Of a stretch of DNA of 64,000 bases, positions 18,701-27,551 are shown piece by piece. The position numbers and the translations under genes are program-made. Position 1 is the stretch's first letter. The number at the start of each line of letters is the position of its first letter. The notes beneath the pieces are model-generated. The model was not told where the DNA came from. It was given only the letters and a program-made list of their open reading frames with translations, and made no database searches. This DNA comes from Flavilitoribacter nigricans DSM 23189 = NBRC 102662 (GTDB lineage Bacteria > Bacteroidota > Bacteroidia > Chitinophagales > Saprospiraceae): NCBI RefSeq assembly GCF_002646595.1, contig NZ_PDUD01000035.1:62001-126000 (forward strand). Direction: 5' to 3'.

Positions 18701-20687
18701 CTTTCTGCGAGAGGTTGAGGTTTTTGAGGTCCAGCCTTTCCACATTGGCGTCGAAATCGTAACTCGGAATACTGTCCGTGAAATCGAGTTTCCCGCGGAA
18801 AAAGAAGTCAATATTATCGTCCTGAATATTAAAGTCTCCCTGGAAAAAGTTTTTGGTCAGCTGACCGATGAGACTGGCGTTCTGGTAGTTGTAATCCTTG
18901 AAAACAAAATTCTCGATATTGGCTACCAGATCAGCATTGGCGGTTTCGAGCGTCAGCCCGACGCCGTTATTGACCTGGGAAGTAAAATTGACAATGCCAA
19001 AATTGGGGTTATCGGACCATTTACCCAGATCGAAGTTGATCAGGTTCAGAGAACCGCTGTATTTGGCATCGGCCCGGCGGTTGCCCAGGGTCATGTTCAT
19101 GTCCATCTTGGCCTGACCGATATCGGTGCGCAGGTTTCCCGTAGCAAAGAAACTGACAAAGAATCCACCAAAGCTTCCCTTAAAGTTCAGGCGCCCCAGG
19201 CGGTCAAAGTTTTCCGGAGGCGCAAAGTTCGGGATCAACTGCCGGAGCGTGGAAACATCCGTGAGCAGGGACTCCAGTTCGAGATTCAGGAATTCTTCTC
19301 CCCGTACTGCCAGTTCACGCGACGAAAACTTTCCCTTCAGCGAGGTACTTCGTTTCCCGTTTTTCCCGGGTAGGATAATGGACATTTCATCGGCGCTCAG
19401 GTTATTGATGGTACCGTCTATTTCCCCATCCACCGTCAGTACTTCGTTCCTGTTGTTCTTAAAGAAAACGTTGTTACGCAAACCGGGCGCGAAAGTCATA
19501 ATATCCTTCAGGGCAATGGCGGCCTGATTGAGCTGTAAGTCCATTCTGACCCGGTTGACAAAATCGCGGAAGGCCGTGTAACCGTTGTAGGAAAACTTCA
19601 GGTGATCACCCACCAGACTCTGGGGCGTCTGGATGATCAGATTTGCGAGCCGGGTAGAGTCCGGTGAAATAATGGCGCTGGTGGTTGACAATTCCTCCAG
19701 GACAAAGCCGCTGGAATCCTGCAGGTTGATATTGTTGACCTTTCCGGTATAAACGTCCTTGTAATACTGGAAGCTATCCACACTGATATCGATGTCGAAT
19801 ACGTCCATGTGGGCATAATCCAGTTCATCGGGCTCGCTGAGGCGAACGGGGGCCTTCCGGTAATTGTGCAGCGAAAATTTCCCATCCTGTAGCCGGAAAA
19901 AATTGACGATGAATTTAAGGCTCACCGTATCGATCATCGCCGTGTCAATCACTTTAGGCAGGTCCCGGTTGGTATTCAGAATGGCCGGATAAGTGGAATC
20001 CCGCTCGTAGTTCTCGGTGGTGAATTCCGGGCGGTGGATCTCCACACTGCGAATATCGACCACACGGCCGGGCAGATCGAGCAGATTGAAATTAATTACG
20101 CCGTTCGGAATGCTGATCACCAGATGTTGTCCCTGTACTTTATCGTCTTTTTCAAAACGGATGTTATCCAGGTTGAGTTGTTCCAGGTCGATCTGAAAGG
20201 AATTGTTCTTGTTTTTATCTTTCGGAGGAAAAAGGCGGTTGAGGGCGATGGCCAGGGTATTGAGTGATTCTCCGGCTTCCCGCCGTTGCCGCAGTTGGGC
20301 GTTGTTCAGACTAATCTCTTCGATGGATAACTGACCGCGTAAAAGTTTGATGGGATTGAGGCTAAAATTCACGTTCAGGTCCCTGGCCGCCAGCAGGGTG
20401 TCTCCGTAGATGTCTTCGATATAGGTATCTTCCAGGACGAGCTCATCGAAAAATTTGAGGTAGAGATAACCAACTTCTACCTTGGTACCCAGCCGTTTAC
20501 TCAGTGTTTGGGTAAGCTGGCTAACGGCCCAGTTCTGTACCGCAGGGATATGAAAGATGCCCAGCATAATAATCAATGCGACCAAAAAGGCAAACAACAG
20601 CCGGGTGACGGAACGCCACCACTTTCTACCGCTTACCTGCTGTTCTTCAGGTACCGGTTGTTCTGTGTTCTTATCCTGTTGATCCAT
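15768..20687 (-). CDS. tamB: TamB-like translocation/assembly or lipid-transport protein
   Basis: Giant 1639 aa inner-membrane-anchored periplasmic protein of the AsmA/TamB (DUF490) superfamily. A short cytoplasmic tail is followed by one membrane helix (about residues 27-48) and an AsmA-like start. A long beta-rich region predicted to form a hydrophobic groove spans the periplasm. The C-terminal about 350 residues are the conserved TamB domain (GNIRILVPRGGDFQMYGDYY, then a barrel-like tail). Relatives help outer-membrane protein assembly or move phospholipids to the outer membrane. No adjacent tamA, but an Omp85-type barrel lies at 44518. The next gene upstream is an unknown membrane protein. 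Confidence 0.93.
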   Translation of the reverse strand: MDQQDKNTEQPVPEEQQVSGRKWWRSVTRLLFAFLVALIIMLGIFHIPAVQNWAVSQLTQTLSKRLGTKVEVGYLYLKFFDELVLEDTYIEDIYGDTLLAARDLNVNFSLNPIKLLRGQLSIEEISLNNAQLRQRREAGESLNTLAIALNRLFPPKDKNKNNSFQIDLEQLNLDNIRFEKDDKVQGQHLVISIPNGVINFNLLDLPGRVVDIRSVEIHRPEFTTENYERDSTYPAILNTNRDLPKVIDTAMIDTVSLKFIVNFFRLQDGKFSLHNYRKAPVRLSEPDELDYAHMDVFDIDISVDSFQYYKDVYTGKVNNINLQDSSGFVLEELSTTSAIISPDSTRLANLIIQTPQSLVGDHLKFSYNGYTAFRDFVNRVRMDLQLNQAAIALKDIMTFAPGLRNNVFFKNNRNEVLTVDGEIDGTINNLSADEMSIILPGKNGKRSTSLKGKFSSRELAVRGEEFLNLELESLLTDVSTLRQLIPNFAPPENFDRLGRLNFKGSFGGFFVSFFATGNLRTDIGQAKMDMNMTLGNRRADAKYSGSLNLINFDLGKWSDNPNFGIVNFTSQVNNGVGLTLETANADLVANIENFVFKDYNYQNASLIGQLTKNFFQGDFNIQDDNIDFFFRGKLDFTDSIPSYDFDANVERLDLKNLNLSQKDIVVSGQFDLALQMKRITDIKGNARMSNLSILHNRETNYQIDSLEVNAFTDADGKDNLILRSDIGKADFNGTFDLQQIGNVFLGYLHQQYSEFSRRLKFPKPNVALESQDFDYNLEIFDTKGLTTLLNPKLGNFRDVSLKGYYHGTSGQVLVDLDIPSFRFDNILLQDIAARFDGEPEAGSLYFVVDSTIINGNYLLSTVQLSSLIEGDSIDFTFIHSSGPSGLVEDLNLDGLLYLPDSTNYEIRFKPSDLTILDNSWNIDANNFITFGKNFIDTRHFEMTNGEKVVQLEKIGQRGLRLWMRNFDFGLIDEQWDYDLLDFDGRFDANVAVQDIFKLKNFSATIEGDTLLINQRDFGRLRLDANAEDLRSQASMYLSISLDTMQLLGQGTFNLASLGDKPLEELPVNQHPNYMNFDVDISAYPLDIAEFFISNAISEVKGYFSSSLHLEGLPSKPNLRGHLRAENGSFKVNFLNTKYRFVSALADIDNDLFDLTGTILYDKYNHRAVLFGGVAHDHLRDFGFDARLRTSRFLALDTRKGDNELFYGHALGQGTVQFNGSFAQPDVYVNATVGDSSNLVIPVSSEREVSDLSYVRWTKRDDFNQNKNTLSAPKGIDLEMDLIVREEATMQIIFDEQAGDIIRGAGRGNIRILVPRGGDFQMYGDYYITKGNYLFTLYNVVNKDFKVRPGGIIRWNGDPFEAQIRLQAEYQDLKTPVANFIQEYLLNASANVRNDASNSTDVNLILKLEGDLLRPIIDFDIIFPDLKGELQTYTENKLRLLRQDQNELNRQVFGLIVVGQFLPSDLSFRGTDIIYNTVSEFVSNQLSLLLTELFSEVIGEGKVLSGIDFDIAYNQYRSVDLNNQINTGEEFELSVTQNFFDDRLSVQVGGNVNFDNALQATPESSGTFVGNDLVIEYLLNPRLNTLKLRIYQRLLPDIGGGQRLQIGGGLSYRKEFNTFREFWKSFSKEGRAMRDRRRPQ

Positions 20688-20918
20688 TTATTATTATTCA
20701 CCCAAACCTCTATCCCCGGCGTTTTCGGAACCATTTCCGCGGGTTATCCTTTTACCCATTGTTTGTTTAAGCACCATCCGTTTAGGATCTAAACCTATAC
20801 ATTGAACTTGTCAGCTGCTGATAAGTTTAAACCGCCTTACGCCCTAAGAATAATTAACCGTAAGATACAGTAGTCCACCAAAGATAGTCGGACATTTAAC
20901 GTCAATTTAACCACTTTA

Positions 20919-22340
20919 TTAGTCCTGTCGGTCTATAACCGGAGATATCGGCCGAATTCGGCTTTGCAGGCCGACGGCCGTCAGTTTCGTACTCAAACTA
21001 TCGAGCGCGAACTGGGCCTCCTGCGCATTGTTATGCATCGTTTCTACGTACATGACGAAGGCTTCCCGGCTGGGGGAAAAACAACCTTCCCAGAACACCA
21101 CGCCATAAATACCGGCATCACCCAGGATCTCCAGATCATCCCGCGCCTGGGCCTGATCGCCGTATTGTCCGATCTCAATAATATACTTCGTATCATCAAA
21201 GTTGTACATTCTTTCGCAGTCGTAAAGAATGATATTCTGATTATAGGGATCGTAGATCATCACCTCCGCTTCGGGTTTGATCGGAACGATCTCGGCGGCT
21301 TGCTTATCCTCCGTTACTATTTCATCGTCAAAACCGATGATCTCCTCCTGGGTGAGGCTGTCACTGAAGGGAACGGTGTAGGGTTTCGGATCATTTATAG
21401 CCGGTTCTTCTTCCAGCGTTTTTGACCGTTCTTCCAGGGTTTTGGTATAACTGGATTCGCTGGGGTAATAAACCGGCATCCGCTTGCGCTCCTGCAGGAA
21501 AGCCACAAAAATAAGTATCCACCCGAGCAGGATTAGGGCCGTCTGGTGTTTGAAGCCGCTCTTAAAACGGAAATAATCGTGTTCCCGGTAGGGGTTGGTC
21601 CAGTTGTTCCACCATTGCACGATCTTCCAGTCGTGTTTGGTGAGCTCCTGCAGTCTCAGATACTTTTGTACGTTTAACAAACGGATGCGTTCCCGCTGGC
21701 GATCGAATTGTTCTTCCCGGGAAGGACTGAGTACCAATCTGGGAGATAACTGGTTGTCGATCAGGATCAGACCGAAGCCAAAGCGCGTACACTGTCTTTT
21801 CAGTTCCCGGTAGTAAGTATTTTCGTCGAGCAGGGGGAAAACGGCTTTAGCCAGCGCTACCCACTGTTCGTCGGCATGGTATTTTTTAAACTGGGCGATG
21901 GCGTAGATGTAGCGGTAACGCCGCAGAGGTCGAATGCCGCTGTGGTAGATCACACTCATTCCGACGACGGTCAGAATGATCGTGAGGGCCCGGAGTCCGG
22001 GAGAAAGCCCGGGCATGGATAATGCGGGTACAAAGTAACTGGAAATGGTGTAGATGAAGCCCAGCAGAGAACCGAACACTATACTGTCCCAGAGCAGCAG
22101 ACGATACTGAACGGAGTACTTGACTTCATCCCGTGTATCCACGGAAGTGGCTTCTGCGGTGGCAATAAAAACTTCGCCGTCCTCGTCCGGATAAGACAGA
22201 TAACTATCCACGATGATGCCGCCTTCCCCCCGCATATTGGTCTCGGTGTGCATTTCACCCGAGCGGGGACGGTGCTTGTAGTAGCTTCGGAGGAAGCCAA
22301 GCGCCAGCTTTTTTATATCATCTTCGTGAATAGTCGCCAA
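20919..22340 (-). CDS. Unknown three-helix membrane protein
   Basis: A 473 aa protein I do not recognise. The N-terminus is a soluble segment with a beta-type stretch (GGIIVDSYLSYPDEDGEVFIA). There are two adjacent membrane helices near residues 88-140, a basic cytoplasmic-type loop rich in R and K (about 140-275), and a third helix near 278-296 (ALILLGWILIFVAFL). A charged linker and a C-terminal domain of about 100 aa follow (KYIIEIGQYGDQAQARDDLE) that faintly resembles a SPOR fold. It lies 61 bp downstream of folP on the same strand and 231 bp upstream of tamB. A cell-envelope role is only inference. Confidence 0.75.
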   Translation of the reverse strand: MATIHEDDIKKLALGFLRSYYKHRPRSGEMHTETNMRGEGGIIVDSYLSYPDEDGEVFIATAEATSVDTRDEVKYSVQYRLLLWDSIVFGSLLGFIYTISSYFVPALSMPGLSPGLRALTIILTVVGMSVIYHSGIRPLRRYRYIYAIAQFKKYHADEQWVALAKAVFPLLDENTYYRELKRQCTRFGFGLILIDNQLSPRLVLSPSREEQFDRQRERIRLLNVQKYLRLQELTKHDWKIVQWWNNWTNPYREHDYFRFKSGFKHQTALILLGWILIFVAFLQERKRMPVYYPSESSYTKTLEERSKTLEEEPAINDPKPYTVPFSDSLTQEEIIGFDDEIVTEDKQAAEIVPIKPEAEVMIYDPYNQNIILYDCERMYNFDDTKYIIEIGQYGDQAQARDDLEILGDAGIYGVVFWEGCFSPSREAFVMYVETMHNNAQEAQFALDSLSTKLTAVGLQSRIRPISPVIDRQD

Positions 22341-22401
22341 AATATCGTTTTTTATGGTGCGGATGAACGATCATCCTATCACTGCAAGGGGTAATACTGA
22401 T

Positions 22402-23241
22402 CTAACCTTTCAGCAGTTCCCAGAGTTTGATCACTTCCATTGCCGGAGCAACATCGTGTACCCGAAGAATCCTTGCTCCCTGCTGCAAAGCGATCATATG
22501 CAGGGCGGTAGTACCGTTGAGTGCATGCTCCGAATTCACTCCCAGCGGTTTACTGATCATGGATTTTCTGGATATACCCGCCAGTATCGGAACGTCGAGC
22601 ATCTGGAAAACGTGTAATGAACGCAGTATTTCGTAGTTGTGTTCAACACTTTTACCGAAGCCGAAGCCCGGATCGATCACAATATCCTTTACGCCCAATT
22701 GGCGGAGGGCATCCACTTCCCGGATCAAAAAGTCGAGGATCTCCTGCACTACATTTTCGTAAACGGGAGCTTCCTGCATATTTTCGGGCCGTTTCTGCAT
22801 ATGCATCAGTACGTAGGGGACCTGCAATTCCGCCAGGGTGGGGTAGAGGTCCGCATCAAATTTGCCGGCCGAAATGTCATTGACAATGGAAGCCCCGGCT
22901 GCAACAGCCTCCCGGGCAATTTTACTGCGTATGGTGTCGATGGAAAGTATTGCGTCGGGGAATTCGCGGTGAATGGTTTCGATCGCCGGCAGGACCCGTT
23001 CCAATTCTTCGTCCGCATCGATCACTACGGCTCCTGGCCGGGAAGACATGCCGCCGATATCCAGGATGGCTGCACCTTCCGCCAGCATTTGTCCGGCGGT
23101 TTCCAGGATCTTTTCGATACCGGTCACCCGGCTGCCCCGGTAAAAGGAATCGTCGTTTATATTTAAAATGCCCATTACGACCGGCCGGCTGAGGTCCAGT
23201 AGTTTCCCAGCGCAATTGATCGTTGTTTTTGGGTGGATCAT
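22402..23241 (-). CDS. folP: Dihydropteroate synthase
   Basis: Condenses 6-hydroxymethyl-7,8-dihydropterin pyrophosphate with p-aminobenzoate in folate synthesis. The 279 aa TIM-barrel has all usual blocks: PVVMGILNINDDSF, LDIGGMSSRPGA, SIVNDISAGKFD, YVLMHMQKRPENM, DIVIDPGFGFGKS, PILAGISRKSMI and RVHDVAPAM. Two loops differ from the textbook form (N-x-T-P-D-S-F is NINDDSF; D-I-G-G-E-S-T-R is DIGGMSSR). It is probably the first gene of a transcript with the membrane protein downstream. Confidence 0.95.
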   Translation of the reverse strand: MIHPKTTINCAGKLLDLSRPVVMGILNINDDSFYRGSRVTGIEKILETAGQMLAEGAAILDIGGMSSRPGAVVIDADEELERVLPAIETIHREFPDAILSIDTIRSKIAREAVAAGASIVNDISAGKFDADLYPTLAELQVPYVLMHMQKRPENMQEAPVYENVVQEILDFLIREVDALRQLGVKDIVIDPGFGFGKSVEHNYEILRSLHVFQMLDVPILAGISRKSMISKPLGVNSEHALNGTTALHMIALQQGARILRVHDVAPAMEVIKLWELLKG

Positions 23242-23400
23242 TCCTCGGATTTTTGTGGGTCCAAATTTATCGATAATCAGGTATAAATTAAGGGTAAAGA
23301 CGTAATTTCACTAGCGAAAAATAGAACTACAGAGCGTTATTATCCGTTTGATATTAAAAATTAAGTCGATATTCATTCGATTGTTAGAAAAATAAACATA

Positions 23401-24603
23401 ATGAGCGAAAGGTCTTCATCTTCTCCTTCATCACCCAAAAGAAGTGCGCGCTTAATACTAGTGGTTTTGATCCTCAGTTTCCTGGGGATCGTACTGTTCC
23501 GGTATTACCAGGGAGGCAGTGGCTTCGGCAATTTCACCAATGTGCCCAAAGAATATCAGGTCAATTACCTGCCCGCGGACTTTAAAGCGAATATTGATGA
23601 GGAAAACGCCATGGCTATTTTGGCCAATCCCCGGCGGTACCGTCGGGAATTTGACGATCTGGTCTACAACCTGAACCGGTCCATCATCGACCACGTAGCC
23701 AACCGCATGGGATTGCCGGACAGCCTGAAGACTGCGGTTTACCAGGAATACGAAAGGCAACATCCGTATCTGAGCGATCTGTACTACAATGACTTCATTC
23801 AGTTGAAAGATACCACTTCCACCCTCTATCAGTCCTGGTACGATAATGAATCGATCAATGCAGTAGATGCCCTCAAGCAGATCGCTTCCCGCTATACCTG
23901 TTTTCTGGTCACGCAGATCATTACCCAGGTCGTGCAGACCCGGGGAGGCACAATGTACATCCGCGGGGATAATGTAGATACGCCCTGTGGCGTGGCGGTC
24001 AACGAAGCGCTGGCTCCGATGATGCAGCGACTGGAAGACCGGGCAGCCATCGAGGATTTCGGGCGATCGAAGGGTATCATGGAAGAAAAAATAGAACGAA
24101 CCATCGCCGAACTGGCGACTTTTGAAGTGCGCGATAAAAAGGGCATCACCAAGAATCTGCAGACGAAGATCTGGGGATTCAATGTCTCTTCTTCCGACGT
24201 GGAGATCACCGCCATCAGTATTTTGAAGATCGGTTTTCGTCTGGATGATTACTTTGACGTGAGCCTGAATGACCGGAGTGGGGTAGTAACGGTTACCTTG
24301 CCCGAACCCACCATTCTTTCCCACGAAGTCTATCCCCGGATCGATAAGCTCGATATCGGCTGGCTGCGGGAAGTCAAGGATGTCAACCTCAACGAAAGTT
24401 TCAACCTCCTTCGGGATGAATTTCGCCGGGAAGCCCGCTCGGAAAACTCTTTTGACCGGGCAAAGGAAAAGGCCGTTGAGTTGATGAACACCATGTTTAC
24501 CCCGGTATTGGGCGCGATGAATAAGCGCTTCAAGTTGAAGATCCGGTTTGAATCCCGACCGGATAGTCCGATCGACCGCACCCAGGAAGATATCAGTGAT
24601 TAA
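23401..24603 (+). CDS. DUF4230 domain-containing membrane-anchored protein
   Basis: A 400 aa protein with a basic serine-rich N-terminus, one membrane helix (about residues 17-36, LILVVLILSFLGIVLFRYY) and a large extracytoplasmic part. The region ISILKIGFRLDDYFDV through VTVTLPEPTILSHEVYPRID matches the DUF4230 pattern. The family has no established function. Six bases separate it from the deoxyribosyltransferase-like gene downstream, so the two are probably co-transcribed. The upstream 160 bp is shared with divergent folP. Confidence 0.82.
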   Translation: MSERSSSSPSSPKRSARLILVVLILSFLGIVLFRYYQGGSGFGNFTNVPKEYQVNYLPADFKANIDEENAMAILANPRRYRREFDDLVYNLNRSIIDHVANRMGLPDSLKTAVYQEYERQHPYLSDLYYNDFIQLKDTTSTLYQSWYDNESINAVDALKQIASRYTCFLVTQIITQVVQTRGGTMYIRGDNVDTPCGVAVNEALAPMMQRLEDRAAIEDFGRSKGIMEEKIERTIAELATFEVRDKKGITKNLQTKIWGFNVSSSDVEITAISILKIGFRLDDYFDVSLNDRSGVVTVTLPEPTILSHEVYPRIDKLDIGWLREVKDVNLNESFNLLRDEFRREARSENSFDRAKEKAVELMNTMFTPVLGAMNKRFKLKIRFESRPDSPIDRTQEDISD

Positions 24604-24609
24604 CAGATT

Positions 24610-25077
24610 ATGAAGATCATCAAACCGCCACTGAGCATTGCGAAACACCACCGCCGGCCAAAGTCCCTGTTTCTGGCGGGCTCGATCGAGATGGGGAAAT
24701 CCGAGAACTGGCAGGCCGGAGTGGAAAACTATTTTGCCGACCTGGAGGATTATACCCTATTTAATCCCCGACGAGACAACTGGGATGCTTCCTGGGAACA
24801 GGAATTCGAAAAGCCCGAGTTTTACCAGCAGGTAAACTGGGAACTGACGGCACTGGAACAGGCCGACCTTATCCTCATGTACTTCAGTCCGGAAACAAAA
24901 TCCCCGATCTCTTTACTGGAACTTGGGCTGCACGCCCGTAGTGGAAAGTTGTTGGTGTGTTGCCCCGATGGCTTTTGGCGAAAAGGAAATGTAGAGATCG
25001 TATGCGAAAGATATACGATCTCTACATTTTTTAATGATCTGGAAGAATTGCTGGCCAGCCGGTTTCCCAAGGGCTGA
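24610..25077 (+). CDS. Nucleoside 2-deoxyribosyltransferase-like protein
   Basis: A 155 aa soluble protein. The N-terminal SLFLAGSIEMG resembles the nucleotide-binding start of the deoxyribosyltransferase/DprA/LOG-like Rossmann group. FNPRRDNWDASW and the acidic NWELTALEQADLILMYFSPE followed by SPISLLELG (with the catalytic-type E) fit the Nuc_deoxyrib_tr2 family. Likely role is nucleoside or nucleotide salvage or cleavage of a damaged nucleotide; the substrate is not evident. The ORF ends 20 bp from the convergent pyrH. Confidence 0.8.
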   Translation: MKIIKPPLSIAKHHRRPKSLFLAGSIEMGKSENWQAGVENYFADLEDYTLFNPRRDNWDASWEQEFEKPEFYQQVNWELTALEQADLILMYFSPETKSPISLLELGLHARSGKLLVCCPDGFWRKGNVEIVCERYTISTFFNDLEELLASRFPKG

Positions 25078-25096
25078 CCTGAAAAAAGACCGGTTG

Positions 25097-25810
25097 CTAA
25101 CCTTCTACCAGCGTGCCGACGGCCTCACCGCTTACGATCCGTTCCATATTGCCTTTCTCGTTTACGTCAAAAACGACGATGGGCAGGTTGTTTTCCTGAC
25201 ACAGCGTAAAGGCGGTCATATCCATGACGCCCAGATTCTGACTGATCACTTTGGTAAAGGAAACCCGGTCGAAGCGCTCGGCATCCGGAAATTTTTCCGG
25301 ATCGGCGCTGTAGATACCATCTACCCGTGTACCTTTTAGAATGACGTCGGCGCTGATCTCATTGGCGCGCAGGGCAGCGGCGGAATCGGTCGTGAAATAA
25401 GGGCTACCGGTGCCGGCACTGAAAATGACGACCCGTTTTTTCTCCAGATGACGGATGGCCCGCCGACGGATATACGGCTCGGCGATCTGTTTCATTTCAA
25501 TGGCGGAAACCAGGCGGGTATAGATCCCGAGACCTTCCAGTGTACTTTGTAGGGCCATACCGTTGATCACGGTTGCCATCATGCCCATATAGTCCCCCTG
25601 TACCCGCTCGATGCCGGAAGCCGAAGCCTGCAGGCCGCGGAAGATATTACCACCACCGATCACGACGGCTACTTCTACCTGCTTATCGGTCAGGGTCTTG
25701 ATTTCTTCAGCGTAGTGCTGTAAGCGTTCCGGTGAAATTCCAAATCCCTGGTCTCCCATCAGGGACTCACCGCTAAGTTTCAATAATACTCTTTTGTACT
25801 TTAATGCCAT
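25097..25810 (-). CDS. pyrH: UMP kinase
   Basis: Phosphorylates UMP to UDP using ATP; hexameric amino-acid-kinase fold. The start is set at ATG 25810 ([19 protein letters not shown]), giving 237 aa; nine extra upstream codons lack family similarity. Motifs: [34 protein letters not shown], and [20 protein letters not shown]. It follows tsf in the common bacterial order, but a strong hairpin terminator lies in the gap, so expression needs readthrough or its own start. Confidence 0.97.
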   Translation of the reverse strand: MALKYKRVLLKLSGESLMGDQGFGISPERLQHYAEEIKTLTDKQVEVAVVIGGGNIFRGLQASASGIERVQGDYMGMMATVINGMALQSTLEGLGIYTRLVSAIEMKQIAEPYIRRRAIRHLEKKRVVIFSAGTGSPYFTTDSAAALRANEISADVILKGTRVDGIYSADPEKFPDAERFDRVSFTKVISQNLGVMDMTAFTLCQENNLPIVVFDVNEKGNMERIVSGEAVGTLVEG

Positions 25811-25844
25811 ATCACCTACCTTGATTAGAGAGCCCAAAGGACAG

Positions 25845-25882
25845 AAAAAAAGGCGAACTAGAAAACCAGTTCGCCTTTTTTA
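25845..25882. terminator. Bidirectional hairpin terminator between tsf and pyrH
   Basis: GGCGAACT (25852-25859) pairs perfectly with AGTTCGCC (25868-25875). It is flanked by A7 on the left and T7 on the right, so either strand ends in a U-run. On the minus strand it follows tsf by about 9 bp and precedes the pyrH start by only 35 bp, leaving little room for a promoter after it. Confidence 0.85.
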
Positions 25883-25890
25883 ATTTTTTT

Positions 25891-26721
25891 TTATCCAAGC
25901 TCGACATGCTTGAACTCCGTAACGGTCAACTCCGGATCAAATGACTGGAGGTATTGCGCTACGCTCTGCTTGTTATCTCGTACGAATTGCTGGTTCAGCA
26001 GGGTGTTCTCTTTGTAGAACTTATTGAGTTTACCCAATGCGATCTTTTCCAGCATGGCTTCGGGCTTGCCTTCGTTGCGGGCCTGCTCCTTACCAATTTC
26101 GATCTCTTTTTCCACAACGGTTGCGTCAACACCGTCTTTATCAACGGCCACCGGGCGCATGGCGGCTACCTGCATGGCTACGGCACGACCTGGCTCGAAG
26201 AAGCTGTCGTCCGCTTTGCTCATACCGATCAGTACACCTGCTTTATTACCCATGTGGATATAAGGAGCAACCATCTCGGCTTCCACTCTTTCGTAAGCGG
26301 CCAGTTCGATCTTCTCACCGATCACACCTACCTGCTCAGTGATCTTCTCACCGATGGTGATGTTTCCGTAAGGGATCGCCAGCACACCTTCTTTGTCAGC
26401 CGGGAAGTGTTCCAGGGCCAGTTCGGCGAATTTCTCCGCCAGATTAACGAATTCCTGGTTTTTGGCAACAAAGTCAGTTTCAGAGCTCAGCTTGATAATT
26501 ACACCGCGGTTGCGATCATCGTTCACTACGGCTATAACTACCCCTTCGGTAGCATCGCGGTCTGCACGTTTGGCAGACATCTTCTGGCCTTGTTTACGAA
26601 GTACCTCAACTGCTTTATCGAAATCGCCGTCGGCTTCCGCCAGGGCTTTCTTACAGTCCATCATACCTGCGCCGGTCATATCGCGCAGTTTTTTAACATC
26701 GGATGCAGTAATTGCACTCAT
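25891..26721 (-). CDS. tsf: Translation elongation factor Ts
   Basis: Guanine-nucleotide exchange factor that recharges EF-Tu. The 276 aa protein begins with the UBA-like domain (ITASDVKKLRDMTGAGMMDC). The signature DMTGAGMMDCKKAL is followed by KRADRDATEGVV and SSETDFVAKN. The core dimerisation region and C-terminal module are complete. It lies 44 bp downstream of rpsB, the almost universal pairing, and ends just before a terminator. Confidence 0.98.
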   Translation of the reverse strand: MSAITASDVKKLRDMTGAGMMDCKKALAEADGDFDKAVEVLRKQGQKMSAKRADRDATEGVVIAVVNDDRNRGVIIKLSSETDFVAKNQEFVNLAEKFAELALEHFPADKEGVLAIPYGNITIGEKITEQVGVIGEKIELAAYERVEAEMVAPYIHMGNKAGVLIGMSKADDSFFEPGRAVAMQVAAMRPVAVDKDGVDATVVEKEIEIGKEQARNEGKPEAMLEKIALGKLNKFYKENTLLNQQFVRDNKQSVAQYLQSFDPELTVTEFKHVELG

Positions 26722-26765
26722 TTCCTATGCGAGATTATTAGGTTTTACAAATGGTTGATTGTTGC

Positions 26766-27491
26766 TTAGGCCTGCTTGGCAGCCTCTTTCTCCGCTTTGA
26801 CGGACTTGCGGTCCTCCAGTCCCTGGCGGATGCACTCAGCCATATAGTTGGTGATGATCGCAATGGACTTGGATGCATCATCATTGGCCGGTACTGCGTA
26901 ATCTACCAGATTGGGATCGGAGTTGGTGTCGACCATACCGAAAGTACGCAGACCCAGTTTGTGGGCCTCGGCGATGGCGATGTGCTCGTGGTGGATGTCC
27001 ACAACGAAGATCGCAGCCGGCAGGCGGTTCAGGTTGGCAATACCACCCAGTACTTTCTCCAGCTTGTCTTTCTCGCGGGTCAGGGTCAGACGTTCCTTTT
27101 TAGTAACGTTTGACAGCGTACCGTCCTGCAGCATCCGGTCGATGTTCTGCATTTTCTTAACAGAACGGCGGATGGTGGCGAAGTTGGTCATCATACCACC
27201 CAGCCAGCGGTCGGTAACAAAAGGCATGCCTACACCGAGTGCAGCTTTGGATACGATATCCCGTGCTTGCTTCTTGGTGGCAACGAACATGATCTTTTTA
27301 CCGGCTTTAGCCATTTGGCGGGCAGCGCGTCCGGCACGCTCCAGGCTTTCCAGGGTGCGGTTCAGATCAATAATGTGGATGCCTTTGCGCTCCATGAAGA
27401 TGTAAGGAGCCATTTTGGGATTCCACTTCTTCTTAAGGTGTCCGAAGTGTACCCCCGCATCAAGCAACTCTTTATACGTAGGTTTTTCCAT
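26766..27491 (-). CDS. rpsB: 30S ribosomal protein S2
   Basis: Small-subunit protein on the solvent side near S1. The 241 aa sequence has the typical start YKELLDAGVHFGHLKKKWNP, the block YIFMERKGIHIIDLNRT, VTDRWLGGMMTNFATIR and VDTNSDPNLVDYAVPANDDA. The lysine- and alanine-rich tail (KAEKEAAKQA) is usual in Bacteroidota. It is third in the rplM-rpsI-rpsB-tsf run, 60 bp downstream of rpsI. Confidence 0.98.
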   Translation of the reverse strand: MEKPTYKELLDAGVHFGHLKKKWNPKMAPYIFMERKGIHIIDLNRTLESLERAGRAARQMAKAGKKIMFVATKKQARDIVSKAALGVGMPFVTDRWLGGMMTNFATIRRSVKKMQNIDRMLQDGTLSNVTKKERLTLTREKDKLEKVLGGIANLNRLPAAIFVVDIHHEHIAIAEAHKLGLRTFGMVDTNSDPNLVDYAVPANDDASKSIAIITNYMAECIRQGLEDRKSVKAEKEAAKQA

Positions 27492-27551
27492 CTTTTTATA
27501 AAATATCGAGTGTTCGCCGAAAGGGCAAACGATTTAAGTTTTGAAATATCA

